54,063 nt of DNA from Caldilineaceae bacterium (GTDB taxonomy: Bacteria; Chloroflexota; Anaerolineae; Caldilineales; Caldilineaceae), in contig JADLFO010000051.1 in the NCBI GenBank assembly GCA_020845455.1, positions 1 through 54,063 of the forward strand, read 5' to 3'. The notes beneath the pieces were generated by a model. It had not been told where the DNA came from, did not search any database, and saw nothing but the letters and a program-made list of their open reading frames with translations. A program made the position numbers and the translations under genes. Shown piece after piece: positions 1 through 8,223 of the stretch; within the stretch, counting starts at the first letter, position 1, and the number at the start of each line of letters is the position of its first letter.

Positions 1-1030
1 ATAGCGGCAGCAGGATGGTGCGGCCCTCGGCGGCGCTGCGCAGGGCGGCTTCGGTGAACTCCATGTACTTAACCCCATCCTCGAAAGAGGTGTGGGTGAT
101 CGTCTCCTGGCCGCGGATGGCGTTGACGAACTCTTCTTCGACGCGCCAGCCGCCTTGCTCCTGCGCCGGGATGGCGATCTCGCCAAGCTGTTTGTCGCTG
201 CGCTGCCCGCCATAGAGTTTGCTGTCGGAGAAGCGCAGCGTGCCCTGGCTGCCAAAGAGATAGGCTTCCGGCGCGCCGATCAACCCGGCCACGTTGGAGA
301 CTTGCAGGTGCATCTGCGCGCCGCAGGCCATGTCGGCGATGGCGTCGATGTGTTCAGGGATGCGCACGGCTTTGAGCAGGCCGAGGTCGCCGCGGCGCAT
401 CTTGACATAGGTCTTGCCCATGGCGGTGACCGCCTTGGCCTCACCCACCCAGCGCATCAGCGCCTCGTACCAGATGCCCATGGTCATGGTGTTGTAGCCG
501 CTCAGGTCAAAGTCGTTGCGCCAGTGCAGCGGGGCGTCTTTGTCCAGGAACTGCCCGCCGGCGCGGATCTCAATCGCCAGCAGGTCGCCCAGATAGCCTT
601 CGGCCAGCAGCCGGCGGATCGTCTTGTCCACGCGTAGGGTGAAAGGGGAGGGCACGATCTGCGCCACCAGATGCGGGTGCGCCTGGGCCACGGCGAGCAT
701 GGCGTGGGCTTCGGCGGCGTCGCGCGCCATGCGCGCCTCGCACATGACATGCTTGCCTGCCTCCAGAGCGGCGATGCTCAGGCGGGCGTGCATATAGGGC
801 CAGGTGCCGATCACGACCGCGTCGATCTCCGGGTCGTCGATGATTTCACTCCAGTGGCCTGCCACGGTAGGGATGTTGAAGGCCTGGGCGACGCGCTGCC
901 CGGAGTCAGGTGTGCGGTTGGCGACGCTGACGATCTCCACGCCCTCGATGGCCTGCAGGCCGGGGATGTGGCGGCTGGTAGTGTTGGCGCCGGCGCCGAT
1001 CACACCCACGCGGATGGGTTCGCTGCTCAT
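1..1030 (-). CDS. Gfo/Idh/MocA family oxidoreductase (3' end cut by window edge)
   Basis: About 343 codons are visible and the stop lies beyond the left edge. The start is ATG at 1030, in ATGA overlap with the stop of the carbonic-anhydrase-like gene, so the two are translationally coupled. An N-terminal Rossmann motif (GVIGAGANT, residues 9-17) marks an NAD(P)-binding oxidoreductase of the Gfo/Idh/MocA family, cytoplasmic, usually acting on sugars, inositols or related polyols. Where the family normally has the E-K-P motif with its catalytic lysine, this protein has C-E-A-R (residues 97-100) followed by M-A, so the lysine is missing. I recall CEARMA-type variants as a recurrent subfamily, but its reaction is unknown to me. 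Another member with an intact EKP lies divergently at 1722. Confidence 0.88.
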   Translation of the reverse strand, partial: MSSEPIRVGVIGAGANTTSRHIPGLQAIEGVEIVSVANRTPDSGQRVAQAFNIPTVAGHWSEIIDDPEIDAVVIGTWPYMHARLSIAALEAGKHVMCEARMARDAAEAHAMLAVAQAHPHLVAQIVPSPFTLRVDKTIRRLLAEGYLGDLLAIEIRAGGQFLDKDAPLHWRNDFDLSGYNTMTMGIWYEALMRWVGEAKAVTAMGKTYVKMRRGDLGLLKAVRIPEHIDAIADMACGAQMHLQVSNVAGLIGAPEAYLFGSQGTLRFSDSKLYGGQRSDKQLGEIAIPAQEQGGWRVEEEFVNAIRGQETITHTSFEDGVKYMEFTEAALRSAAEGRTILLPL

Positions 1031-1593
1031 GGGGTATCTCCTGTCTGGGATGGGGTGGCTTGGGGTGAGGCAGCTTGGGATGAGATAGCGGCGGATTGCC
1101 GAAACGCTTGGCCGCGCCGCACATAAATGTCCGCCGCGTGGCGGTTGCGTTCGATCTCCGCTGCGGTCAGGCTGCGCACTACTTTGGCCGGGCTGCCCAG
1201 GATCAGTGAACCGGGGGGAAAGACCTTGCCTTCGGTTACCAGGCTGCCTGCGCCCACCAGCGAATCTGCGCCGATGACCGCGCCGTTGAGCAGCACGGCG
1301 CGCATGCCGATCACGCTGTTGTTGCCGATGGCCGCGCCGTGGACGATCGCGCCATGGCCGATGGTGACGCCGCTGCCGATCCGCACCGGAAAGCCGGGGT
1401 CGGCATGGAAGATCGCCCCTTCCTGGACGTTGGTGCGCTCGCCGATCCAGATCGCCTCGACATCGGCGCGCAGCGAGGCGTGGAACCAGACGCTGCACTC
1501 CGCCGACAGCGTGACATCGCCGACGACCACGGCCCCAGGGGCGAGATAGACCGAGGCGTGGACTTGGTTGGGCCGGAAGGTAGTGTGAAACAT
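1027..1593 (-). CDS. gamma-carbonic anhydrase family protein (left-handed beta-helix)
   Basis: A 188-residue protein made almost wholly of hexapeptide repeats (for example VIGMRAVLLNGAVIGADSLVGAG), typical of the trimeric left-handed beta-helix fold. The three histidines that bind zinc in gamma-carbonic anhydrases are in place: H63 in IFHAD, and H80 and H85 in GHGAIVHG. Family roles are reversible CO2 hydration or, in many homologues, an uncertain metal-dependent acyl or hydratase activity (YrdA, PaaY, CaiE). The gene begins at ATG 1593 and shares ATGA with the downstream Gfo/Idh gene. Function beyond the family level is inference. Confidence 0.85.
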   Translation of the reverse strand: MFHTTFRPNQVHASVYLAPGAVVVGDVTLSAECSVWFHASLRADVEAIWIGERTNVQEGAIFHADPGFPVRIGSGVTIGHGAIVHGAAIGNNSVIGMRAVLLNGAVIGADSLVGAGSLVTEGKVFPPGSLILGSPAKVVRSLTAAEIERNRHAADIYVRRGQAFRQSAAISSQAASPQATPSQTGDTP

Positions 1594-1621
1594 GGGCTGT
1601 CCATCCGCGGCTGCCGCCTGC

Positions 1622-1650
1622 TTGGTAGTTGCAGACTCCTATTGTACGAT
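1622..1650 (+). promoter_or_regulatory. putative sigma70-type promoter for the Gfo/Idh gene
   Basis: TTGGTA (1622-1627) and TACGAT (1645-1650) are separated by 17 bases. They lie in the short divergent gap between the two Gfo/Idh transcription units, about 70 bases before the ATG at 1722. Judged only by similarity to the consensus. Confidence 0.4.
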
Positions 1651-1721
1651 CTGAGCATCGTTTCCGGCAAAGCAGGGCGCTCCCGCCCGGCTTGCCGCCC
1701 CACCCCAGCGAAGGAGGAGAG

Positions 1722-2783
1722 ATGGCCCCCATACGCTTTGCGTTGATCGGCGCAGGCAACATTGCCAAAATCTATGTTCAAGCATTTGCCGCCATTCCCG
1801 ACGCCCAAGTGACGGTCGTCTGCAGCCGCACCCAGGCGACGGGTGAAGCCTTGGCCGCAAGCTGTGGCGCGATCTGGCTGCCGGACTATCATGAAGCGGT
1901 GGTGCGGACCGATGTCGACGCCGTGGTGGTGGCGACGCCCAGCGGCACGCACGGCGAGGTCGCGGTCGCCGCGGCGCAGGCAGGCAAACATATTTTGGTC
2001 GAAAAGCCGCTGGAGATCACCCTGGGCCGCGCCGACGCGATTATCGACGCCGCGCAGCAGGCAGGCGTGGTGTTGGCCTGTGTCTTTCCGCTGCGTTTTG
2101 CCGCAGGGGTGGGCTGTGCCAAGGCGGCGGTGGAGGCCGGGCGGCTGGGGCGGCTGACGCTGGCCGACGTCTATGTCAAATGGTTTCGCCCCCAGAGCTA
2201 TTATGACCGTGCCTGGCGCGGCACTTGGGAGATCGACGGCGGCGGCGCGCTGATGAACCAGGCGATCCACAACATTGACCTGGTGCAGTGGCTGGCCGGG
2301 CCGGTGGCAAGCGTCTTTGGGCAGACGGCGACCCTGGCCCACGCCATGCAGACCGAGGACACGGCCGGCGCGGTGCTGACCTTTGCCAACGGCAGCCTGG
2401 GGGTGATCCAAGGCGCGACCAGCGCCTGGCCCGGCGACCCGGCGCGCGTCGAGCTGCACGGCGACCAAGGCACGATCGTGCTGGAAGAGGGGCGGATCGT
2501 GGTCTGGAAGCTGGCCGGCGGTACGCCGGAGGAAGAAACCGCCATGCTCAACCTGGAGCAAGTCTCCGGCAGCGGCGCAGCCGACCCGATGGCGATCGGG
2601 TTTGAGAAGCACCGCCGTCAGATCGTGGACATGATCGAGGCGATCCGCACGGGCCGCCCGCCGGCGATCCAGGGCGCAGAGGCGCGCGCCGCCGTGGAGA
2701 TCGTGCGGGCGATCTATCGCTCGGCGCGCACCGGCGCACTAGTAAAGCTGCCCCTGACCGGCGATCACGCGCTGGGCGTGTGA
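1722..2783 (+). CDS. Gfo/Idh/MocA family oxidoreductase
   Basis: 353 residues. ATG 1722 is chosen because AAGGAGGAGAG sits immediately upstream; the frame stays open further 5' but has no ribosome-binding site there. The N-terminal Rossmann fold carries GAGNIA, and the canonical E-K-P motif follows VATPSGTH and GKHILV. The C-terminal half has the family signature GGGALMNQAIHNIDL, whose histidine and aspartate usually contact the sugar substrate. It is a cytoplasmic NAD(P)-dependent dehydrogenase of a sugar or cyclitol; the substrate cannot be read from sequence. It precedes a GH172 glycosidase by 57 bases, consistent with a shared carbohydrate-degradation operon. Confidence 0.92.
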   Translation: MAPIRFALIGAGNIAKIYVQAFAAIPDAQVTVVCSRTQATGEALAASCGAIWLPDYHEAVVRTDVDAVVVATPSGTHGEVAVAAAQAGKHILVEKPLEITLGRADAIIDAAQQAGVVLACVFPLRFAAGVGCAKAAVEAGRLGRLTLADVYVKWFRPQSYYDRAWRGTWEIDGGGALMNQAIHNIDLVQWLAGPVASVFGQTATLAHAMQTEDTAGAVLTFANGSLGVIQGATSAWPGDPARVELHGDQGTIVLEEGRIVVWKLAGGTPEEETAMLNLEQVSGSGAADPMAIGFEKHRRQIVDMIEAIRTGRPPAIQGAEARAAVEIVRAIYRSARTGALVKLPLTGDHALGV

Positions 2784-2840
2784 CCCGGTTTTGAACTATC
2801 TACTCTACACACCTGCTCGTCTACACATCTGGAGGAAAGT

Positions 2841-3941
2841 ATGGACCTGCCATTCAACGGCCTTGGGCTGAACCTGGGCAATCTGGCGCGGTTGTCGAAT
2901 GCCGAGACGCGGTCGATCAGCGCCGAGAACTTTGCGGGCGAAAAGGGCAAAGGCGGCATGGCGACCGAGGGCACGGGCGCGGTTGCGGCGCATGAACTGG
3001 GCCAGGGCTGGAAGATCTCGCCTAGCATCAACATCGCGGGCAGTTCGACTGTGACGCTGGCCGATATCGCCGGGCCGGGCGCGATCCAGCAGATCTGGCT
3101 GACGGTGCATCCTACCCACTGGCGCAAGCTGGTGCTGCGCATGTATTGGGACAACGAGGAGACGCCTTCGGTGGAGACGCCGATTGGGGATTTCTTCGGC
3201 ATGGGCTGGGGTGAACGGGCCAACCTGACTTCGCTGGCCGTGTGCGTCAACCCCGCAGGCGGTTTCAACTGCTATTGGGAGATGCCCTTCCGCCGCCACG
3301 CGCGCATCACGGTCGAAAATCTTTCGCCCGACGAGGTGCGCGGTTTCTACTATCAGATCAACTACACGCTGACCGATGTGCCCGAAGACCGCGCCTATTT
3401 CCACGCCCAATGGCGGCGCAGCAACCCGCTTGTCTATATGCAGGATCACACGATCTTGGAAGGGGTGCGCGGCCAAGGCCATTATGTGGGAACCTATTTG
3501 GCCTGGGGCGTCAACAACACCGGCTGGTGGGGCGAAGGCGAGATCAAGTTCTTTATGGACGGCGATAGCCAGTGGCCGACCATCGCCGGAACCGGCACAG
3601 AGGATTACTTCGGCGGTGCGTGGAACTTTGAGTTCCCGCAGGGGCAGTATGGCGTCTTCTCGTCGCCCTACAGCGGTCTGCCGCAGGTGATCAAGCCCGA
3701 CGGGCTGTATCGCAGCCAGCAGCGTTTTGGGCTGTACCGCTGGCATATCCTGGACCCGATCCGCTTTAAGCAAGATCTGCGCGTGACGATCCAAGCGCTG
3801 GGCTGGCGGGCGATGCTCGGAGAAAAGCGGCGCTATCTGCCGCTGCAGGACGATATTTCGTCCACGGCGTTCTGGTATCAGACCGAGCCGCACGCGCCGT
3901 TCCCGCAGTTGGGCACGATCAACGATCTGGAAGTGATCTAA
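2841..3941 (+). CDS. DUF2961 / GH172-family glycoside hydrolase (copy 1)
   Basis: 366 residues with a good ribosome-binding site (GGAGGAAAGT) before ATG 2841. The sequence has the DUF2961 hallmarks: the N-terminal block TRSISAENF with GEKGKGGMATEG, the central PIGDFFGMGWGE and NPAGGFNCYWEMPF, then GEGEIKFFMDGD (from residue 231) and GTGTEDYFGGAW (from residue 250). DUF2961 is now glycoside hydrolase family 172, whose characterised members act on D-fructofuranose or D-arabinofuranose linkages and carry paired catalytic glutamates. E232/E234 and E254 are the likely pair here (inference). No signal peptide is visible, so it is probably cytoplasmic and acts on imported oligosaccharides. A close paralogue is at 18902. 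Confidence 0.88.
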   Translation: MDLPFNGLGLNLGNLARLSNAETRSISAENFAGEKGKGGMATEGTGAVAAHELGQGWKISPSINIAGSSTVTLADIAGPGAIQQIWLTVHPTHWRKLVLRMYWDNEETPSVETPIGDFFGMGWGERANLTSLAVCVNPAGGFNCYWEMPFRRHARITVENLSPDEVRGFYYQINYTLTDVPEDRAYFHAQWRRSNPLVYMQDHTILEGVRGQGHYVGTYLAWGVNNTGWWGEGEIKFFMDGDSQWPTIAGTGTEDYFGGAWNFEFPQGQYGVFSSPYSGLPQVIKPDGLYRSQQRFGLYRWHILDPIRFKQDLRVTIQALGWRAMLGEKRRYLPLQDDISSTAFWYQTEPHAPFPQLGTINDLEVI

Positions 3942-3962
3942 CCGTGAACTAGGAGATTGCCC

Positions 3963-6560
3963 ATGCTCATCCCTCTGACGATTCGGATCAACGGTCTGCC
4001 CCGGCAGGTCGAGGTCGACCCCGAGCGCAGCCTGCTCAGCGTCTTGCGCGACGACTTGGGGCTGACCGGAACCAAGTATGGCTGCGGCGACGGCAAATGC
4101 GGCGCGTGTACGCTTCTGCTGGACGGCAGCCCGATCCGCGCGTGCAGCATCAGCGTGGGCGCGGCTGCGGGCAGCCATGTCACGACTGTGGAAGGGCTAG
4201 AGGAGGATGGGCAACTCCATGCGGTGCAGGCGGCCTTTCTGGATGCGGGCGCGCTGCAGTGCGGCTACTGCACGCCGGGCATGATCATGTCGGCGGTCGC
4301 CCTGCTCGACGCCTCTCCGCAGCCCAGCACCGCTGAAATCCTGCACTTCATGCAGGACAACATCTGCCGCTGCGGCTCCTACACGCGCATCCTGGCTGCT
4401 ATCCAGGCCGCCGCGCAGGGGCAAGCCGGTCAGCCGGCGGCGGGCGCGGATGCCCATCCTTCCCTCGCATCTCTGACCGGCGAAAGCGCGCCTGACGAGG
4501 GCATCTTTGTGGCCTATCCTGACCCCGATCTCGACGCCAGGCTGGCCGAGACCGCCGCCGCGCAAGGCGGCGAGGTGCAGCCGCCGGAGCAGCGTCCGCC
4601 CGTCGAGATCGGGCCGTGGCTGCATCTGGCCGCCGACGGAGGCATTACCGTCTATGTGGGCAAGGCCGAGGTGGGGCAGGGCATCCGCACGTCGCTGGCG
4701 CAGATCGTGGCCGAAGAACTGCGCGTGCCGGCGGCGGCGGTGCAGGTGGTCATGGGCGATACGGGCCGCGCCCCCTATGACGTGGGTACCTTTGGCAGCC
4801 GCACCACCCCGATCACCGGCGCGCAGTTGTGGCGCGTGGGCGCAGCGGCACGCGCTGTGCTGCTGGAATTGGCCGCGGCCATCTGGCAGACCGGCTCCGG
4901 CGGCCTTACGCTGGAAGCGGGCGCGGTGCGCGACCCGGACGGCAACCGCAGCCTGAGCTTTGCCGAACTGGCGCGCGACCGCCAGATCACGCAGATCGCC
5001 GACCTGGACCAGCCTATCGCGCCCGCCGCGGCGTGGACAGTAGCCGGTCACTCTGCGCCCAAGGTGAACGGCCGCGCGTTCGTCACCGGCCAACACCGTT
5101 TCGCCGCGGATATGCGCCTGCCGGGGATGCTCCACGGCAAGGTCTTGCGCCCGCCCGCCTTTCAGGCCGTGCTGGAACAACTCGACACCAGCGCCGCTGA
5201 GGCGATGGAGGGTGTGACGGTCGTGCGGGACGGCGACTTTGTGGGCGTGACCGCGCCCGATGTGTTGACCGCGACCCAGGCGATTGACCGCATCCGCGCC
5301 CGCTGGCGGCCCGCGCTGCAGGTGTCGCAGCCGGAGTTGTTCGACTATCTGAAGGATAACCCCGCCGAGAGTACAGGCCGGCAGGGGCCATATCTATCCG
5401 AAGCGGGGTCGGTAGCGGCGGCGTTAGCGGGGGCGCATCGGACGCTGCGCGGGCGCTACACGGTGGACTATATCGCGCATGTGCCGCTGGAGCCGCGCGC
5501 TGCCCTGGCGCAGTGGGAGGGGGCCGGCCTGACGGTGTGGACGGGGACACAGCGCCCGTTTGGCGTGCGCAGCGAACTGGCGCAGGTCTTTGGCCTGGCC
5601 GAGCAGCAGGTGCGCGTGATTGTGCCGGATACGGGGGCCGGATACGGGGGCAAACACGCCGGCGACGCCGCGGTCGAGGCGGCGCGCCTGGCAAAAGCGG
5701 TGGGCCGGCCCGTCAAGATCGTCTGGACGCGCCAGGAGGAGTTCACCTGGGCCTATTTCCGGCCCGCGGGGCTAATCGAACTGACCAGCGGCGTGGACGC
5801 GGCGGGTCGCCTGGCGGCGCTGGAGCATCACAACTATAACTCGGGCGCAGCGGGCATCGAGACGCTCTACACGGTTCCGAACCGGCATATCGAATACCAC
5901 CCCGCCGAGTCGCCGCTACGCCAGGGGGCCTATCGCGCCCTGTCGTCGACGGCCAACCACTTTGCGCGCGAGACGCACATCGACGAACTGGCGCATCTCC
6001 TAGGGCTAGACCCGCTGGAACTGCGGCTGCGTAACCTGGTCGACCCGCGCATGGTGGCGGTGTTGACTGCCGCCGCGCAGAGGTTTGGCTGGGGCGAGCG
6101 CGCCTCGCAGCCGCATCACGGCGTGGGGCTGGCGGGTGGCTTTGAGAAGGGATCCTATGTGGCGGCCTGCGTCGAGGTCTATGTCAACCCGGCCAACCGC
6201 CAGCCCAAGGTGCTGCGCGTGGTGGAGGCGTTTGACTGCGGCGCGCTCCTCAACCCCGACAACGTGCGCAGCCAGATCGAGGGCGCGGTGATACAAGGGT
6301 TGGGGGGCGCGCTCTTTGAGAGCGTGAAGTTTGCCAACGGGCGCATCCTCAACCCGGACTTCGCCGGCTATCGCGTCCCGCGCTTTGGCGACCTGCCGGC
6401 GATCGAGACGATCCTGCTCGACCGCAAGGAAATCGCCTCTGCCGGCGCGGGCGAAACGCCGATCATCGCCATTGCGCCTGCGGCCGGCAACGCCATCTTC
6501 CAGGCGACCGGCGTGCGGCTGCGCTCGCTGCCCTTAGTCCCACATGGCGTGCCGAGGTGA
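3963..6560 (+). CDS. xanthine dehydrogenase-family protein: 2Fe-2S and molybdopterin subunits fused
   Basis: 865 residues; ATG 3963 lies 6 bases after AGGAGA, although an in-frame TTG at 3957 is possible. Residues 1-150 are the electron-transfer unit: a plant-type 2Fe-2S cluster (C41, C46, C49, C61) and a second cluster (C100, C103, C135, C137). The rest is the molybdopterin-binding large subunit, with GAGYGGK, GAYRALSSTANHF and a C-terminal GAGE motif holding the catalytic glutamate. The FAD subunit is absent from the protein and the neighbourhood, so electrons must go to another acceptor, as in isoquinoline 1-oxidoreductase or aldehyde dehydrogenase (IorAB type) enzymes. It hydroxylates an N-heterocycle or oxidises an aldehyde; which one is unknown. 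It directly follows the GH172 gene. Confidence 0.9.
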   Translation: MLIPLTIRINGLPRQVEVDPERSLLSVLRDDLGLTGTKYGCGDGKCGACTLLLDGSPIRACSISVGAAAGSHVTTVEGLEEDGQLHAVQAAFLDAGALQCGYCTPGMIMSAVALLDASPQPSTAEILHFMQDNICRCGSYTRILAAIQAAAQGQAGQPAAGADAHPSLASLTGESAPDEGIFVAYPDPDLDARLAETAAAQGGEVQPPEQRPPVEIGPWLHLAADGGITVYVGKAEVGQGIRTSLAQIVAEELRVPAAAVQVVMGDTGRAPYDVGTFGSRTTPITGAQLWRVGAAARAVLLELAAAIWQTGSGGLTLEAGAVRDPDGNRSLSFAELARDRQITQIADLDQPIAPAAAWTVAGHSAPKVNGRAFVTGQHRFAADMRLPGMLHGKVLRPPAFQAVLEQLDTSAAEAMEGVTVVRDGDFVGVTAPDVLTATQAIDRIRARWRPALQVSQPELFDYLKDNPAESTGRQGPYLSEAGSVAAALAGAHRTLRGRYTVDYIAHVPLEPRAALAQWEGAGLTVWTGTQRPFGVRSELAQVFGLAEQQVRVIVPDTGAGYGGKHAGDAAVEAARLAKAVGRPVKIVWTRQEEFTWAYFRPAGLIELTSGVDAAGRLAALEHHNYNSGAAGIETLYTVPNRHIEYHPAESPLRQGAYRALSSTANHFARETHIDELAHLLGLDPLELRLRNLVDPRMVAVLTAAAQRFGWGERASQPHHGVGLAGGFEKGSYVAACVEVYVNPANRQPKVLRVVEAFDCGALLNPDNVRSQIEGAVIQGLGGALFESVKFANGRILNPDFAGYRVPRFGDLPAIETILLDRKEIASAGAGETPIIAIAPAAGNAIFQATGVRLRSLPLVPHGVPR

Positions 6561-6587
6561 TCGATTGTGAAGGGAGAGAGTCCTACG

Positions 6588-7103
6588 ATGAAGGAGTCAC
6601 TGCTTGCGGAATTGGAGGCCGCGCGCCTCACTTTTCATGCCTTGCTCGATTCGCTTTCGGATCAAGAGTTGAAACAGCCAAGCGCCAACCCGGCTTGGAC
6701 CAACCAGCAGATCCTTTTTCACATGGCGTTCGGCTATTTTCTGATCCCCAGTTTGATCGGAATTGTGTGGATCTTCGGCAGACTGCCTGACGCTGTTTCG
6801 AAGATTTTCGCCGGCCTGCTCAATGCGGTCACGCGGCCATTCAATGCCATTAACGCGTTGGGGCCGCAGGGGGGCGGGCGTATCTTAGGACGGCAGGCGC
6901 TGGGCGCGATCTTTGATGCCGTGTACGCGCTGATAGTAGAACTGCTGCGCAGGCTCCCCGAAGACGAGCTAAGGCGGGGCATGCACTATCCCACCCGATG
7001 GGACCCGCTGTTCCGTGACTATATGACCATGGCCGAGATCTTCCGCTTCCCCATGATCCATTTTTACTTCCATGTGAGCCAGATCACGCGCTCATCCGTG
7101 TGA
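6588..7103 (+). CDS. DinB-like four-helix protein
   Basis: 171 residues from ATG 6588, preceded by GGGAGAGAG at a 7-base spacing (a GTG at 6567 would add seven residues). The protein begins with LAELEAARLTFHALLDSLSDQEL, continues with PAWTNQQILFHMAFGY and ends with HFYFHVSQI. This is the helical pattern with metal-site histidines seen in DinB/YfiT-like enzymes, often thiol-dependent transferases or hydrolases. The middle (about residues 48-100) is unusually hydrophobic for the family. Its stop lies 16 bases from the end of the convergent permease gene. Assignment is by motif pattern only. Confidence 0.6.
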   Translation: MKESLLAELEAARLTFHALLDSLSDQELKQPSANPAWTNQQILFHMAFGYFLIPSLIGIVWIFGRLPDAVSKIFAGLLNAVTRPFNAINALGPQGGGRILGRQALGAIFDAVYALIVELLRRLPEDELRRGMHYPTRWDPLFRDYMTMAEIFRFPMIHFYFHVSQITRSSV

Positions 7104-7119
7104 ATGCGGTTGCCCGGTT

Positions 7120-8220
7120 TTAGCCTTTGAGACCGGTGAGTTTGACCCCCTGAATAAAAGTGCGCTGGGCAAAGAAGAAGAGTACGACGATGGGCACGGT
7201 GAACATCGTCGCCGCGGCCATCAACTGGTTCCACGAGACCGAATGCTGCTGCTGATAGTCCTTTAACCCCAGGGCCATGGTGAAGCGGCGCGGGTCGGTC
7301 AGATAGATCAGCGGCCCCTGAAAGTCGTTCCAGGCCCAGAGGAAGGTGAAGACGGTGATGGTCGCCAGCACCGGCACCGAGAGCGGCAGCATAACATTCC
7401 AGAAGATGCGCAGTTCGGACGCGCCGTCGACGCGCGCGGCGTCGGCCAGTTCTTCGGGGATGGTGCGGAAGAACTGACGCAGCAAGAAAATATCGAAGGC
7501 GTTGCCGAAGAAGGTGGGCACGACCAAGGGCAGAAAGGTATTGCCCCAGCCCAGCGTGCCGGTAAAGAAGAGATAGAGCGGGATCATCGTGACCTGGAAG
7601 GGCAGCATCAGCGTGGCTAAGACCAGGAAAAAGACGAGATCGCGGCCCGGCCAGCGCACGCGCGCAAAGCCATAGGCGGCCAGACTGCATGAAAGCAGTG
7701 TGCCGATGATCGACAAGACGGCGATGATGCTGCTGTTCTGGACATAGGTCCAAAAGCTCACGCCCAGGCTGGGGCGATGGGCGGTGCGGATGGCGTCGGC
7801 ATAGTTTCCCCAGCGCAGCCCGACCCGAAGCACCGGCTCGGCATATTTCATGCGGATCTCCTGGGCCTCGGCGCTGGGGTTGGCCGGGTCTAGAAAGGTA
7901 CCATAGCCTTCGGCGATTTTGACCAGCGCCAACTCCTGCTGCCGGCCGCCGATCTCGACCCGGTAGACCGGCAGTTCGGCTCCGTCGACGGTGACGGTGC
8001 GGTTATCGTGGGGCAGGAAGTTGGGCGGCACGCGCGAGATGTCCTGGTTGGACTTGAGCGAGGTCGAGAACATCCACAGAAACGGCACGACAAAGAAGAG
8101 ACCCACGCCGATGATCACCAGATGCGAGGCGAACCGGCCCGCGGTTCGGCGTAGAGCGCGCGTGCGGATGGAAGTGCGGGTGTGAGCAGCGGAGCTGGGC
8201 GGAACGGCGATCTCGGCCAT
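7120..8220 (-). CDS. carbohydrate ABC transporter permease, MalG type
   Basis: 366 residues. Six membrane segments are expected: the first is near residues 29-50 and the rest lie after about residue 155. The C-terminal EAA loop (ADAARVDGASELRIFWNVMLP) docks the ATPase. It is a CUT1-family inner-membrane permease for oligosaccharides. Between the first two membrane segments is an insertion of roughly 80-100 residues, a periplasmic domain that standard MalG proteins (about 280 residues) lack. The gene starts 3 bases after the stop of the MalF-type gene, so they form one operon. No ATPase gene is present, as is common where one MsmK-type ATPase serves several importers. Confidence 0.93.
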   Translation of the reverse strand: MAEIAVPPSSAAHTRTSIRTRALRRTAGRFASHLVIIGVGLFFVVPFLWMFSTSLKSNQDISRVPPNFLPHDNRTVTVDGAELPVYRVEIGGRQQELALVKIAEGYGTFLDPANPSAEAQEIRMKYAEPVLRVGLRWGNYADAIRTAHRPSLGVSFWTYVQNSSIIAVLSIIGTLLSCSLAAYGFARVRWPGRDLVFFLVLATLMLPFQVTMIPLYLFFTGTLGWGNTFLPLVVPTFFGNAFDIFLLRQFFRTIPEELADAARVDGASELRIFWNVMLPLSVPVLATITVFTFLWAWNDFQGPLIYLTDPRRFTMALGLKDYQQQHSVSWNQLMAAATMFTVPIVVLFFFAQRTFIQGVKLTGLKG

Positions 8221-8223
8221 GGA

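Noticed and set aside
2805-4178. 457-codon minus-strand frame opposite GH172 and the Fe-S domain
   Set aside because: It spans two well-supported plus-strand genes and shows no family motif.
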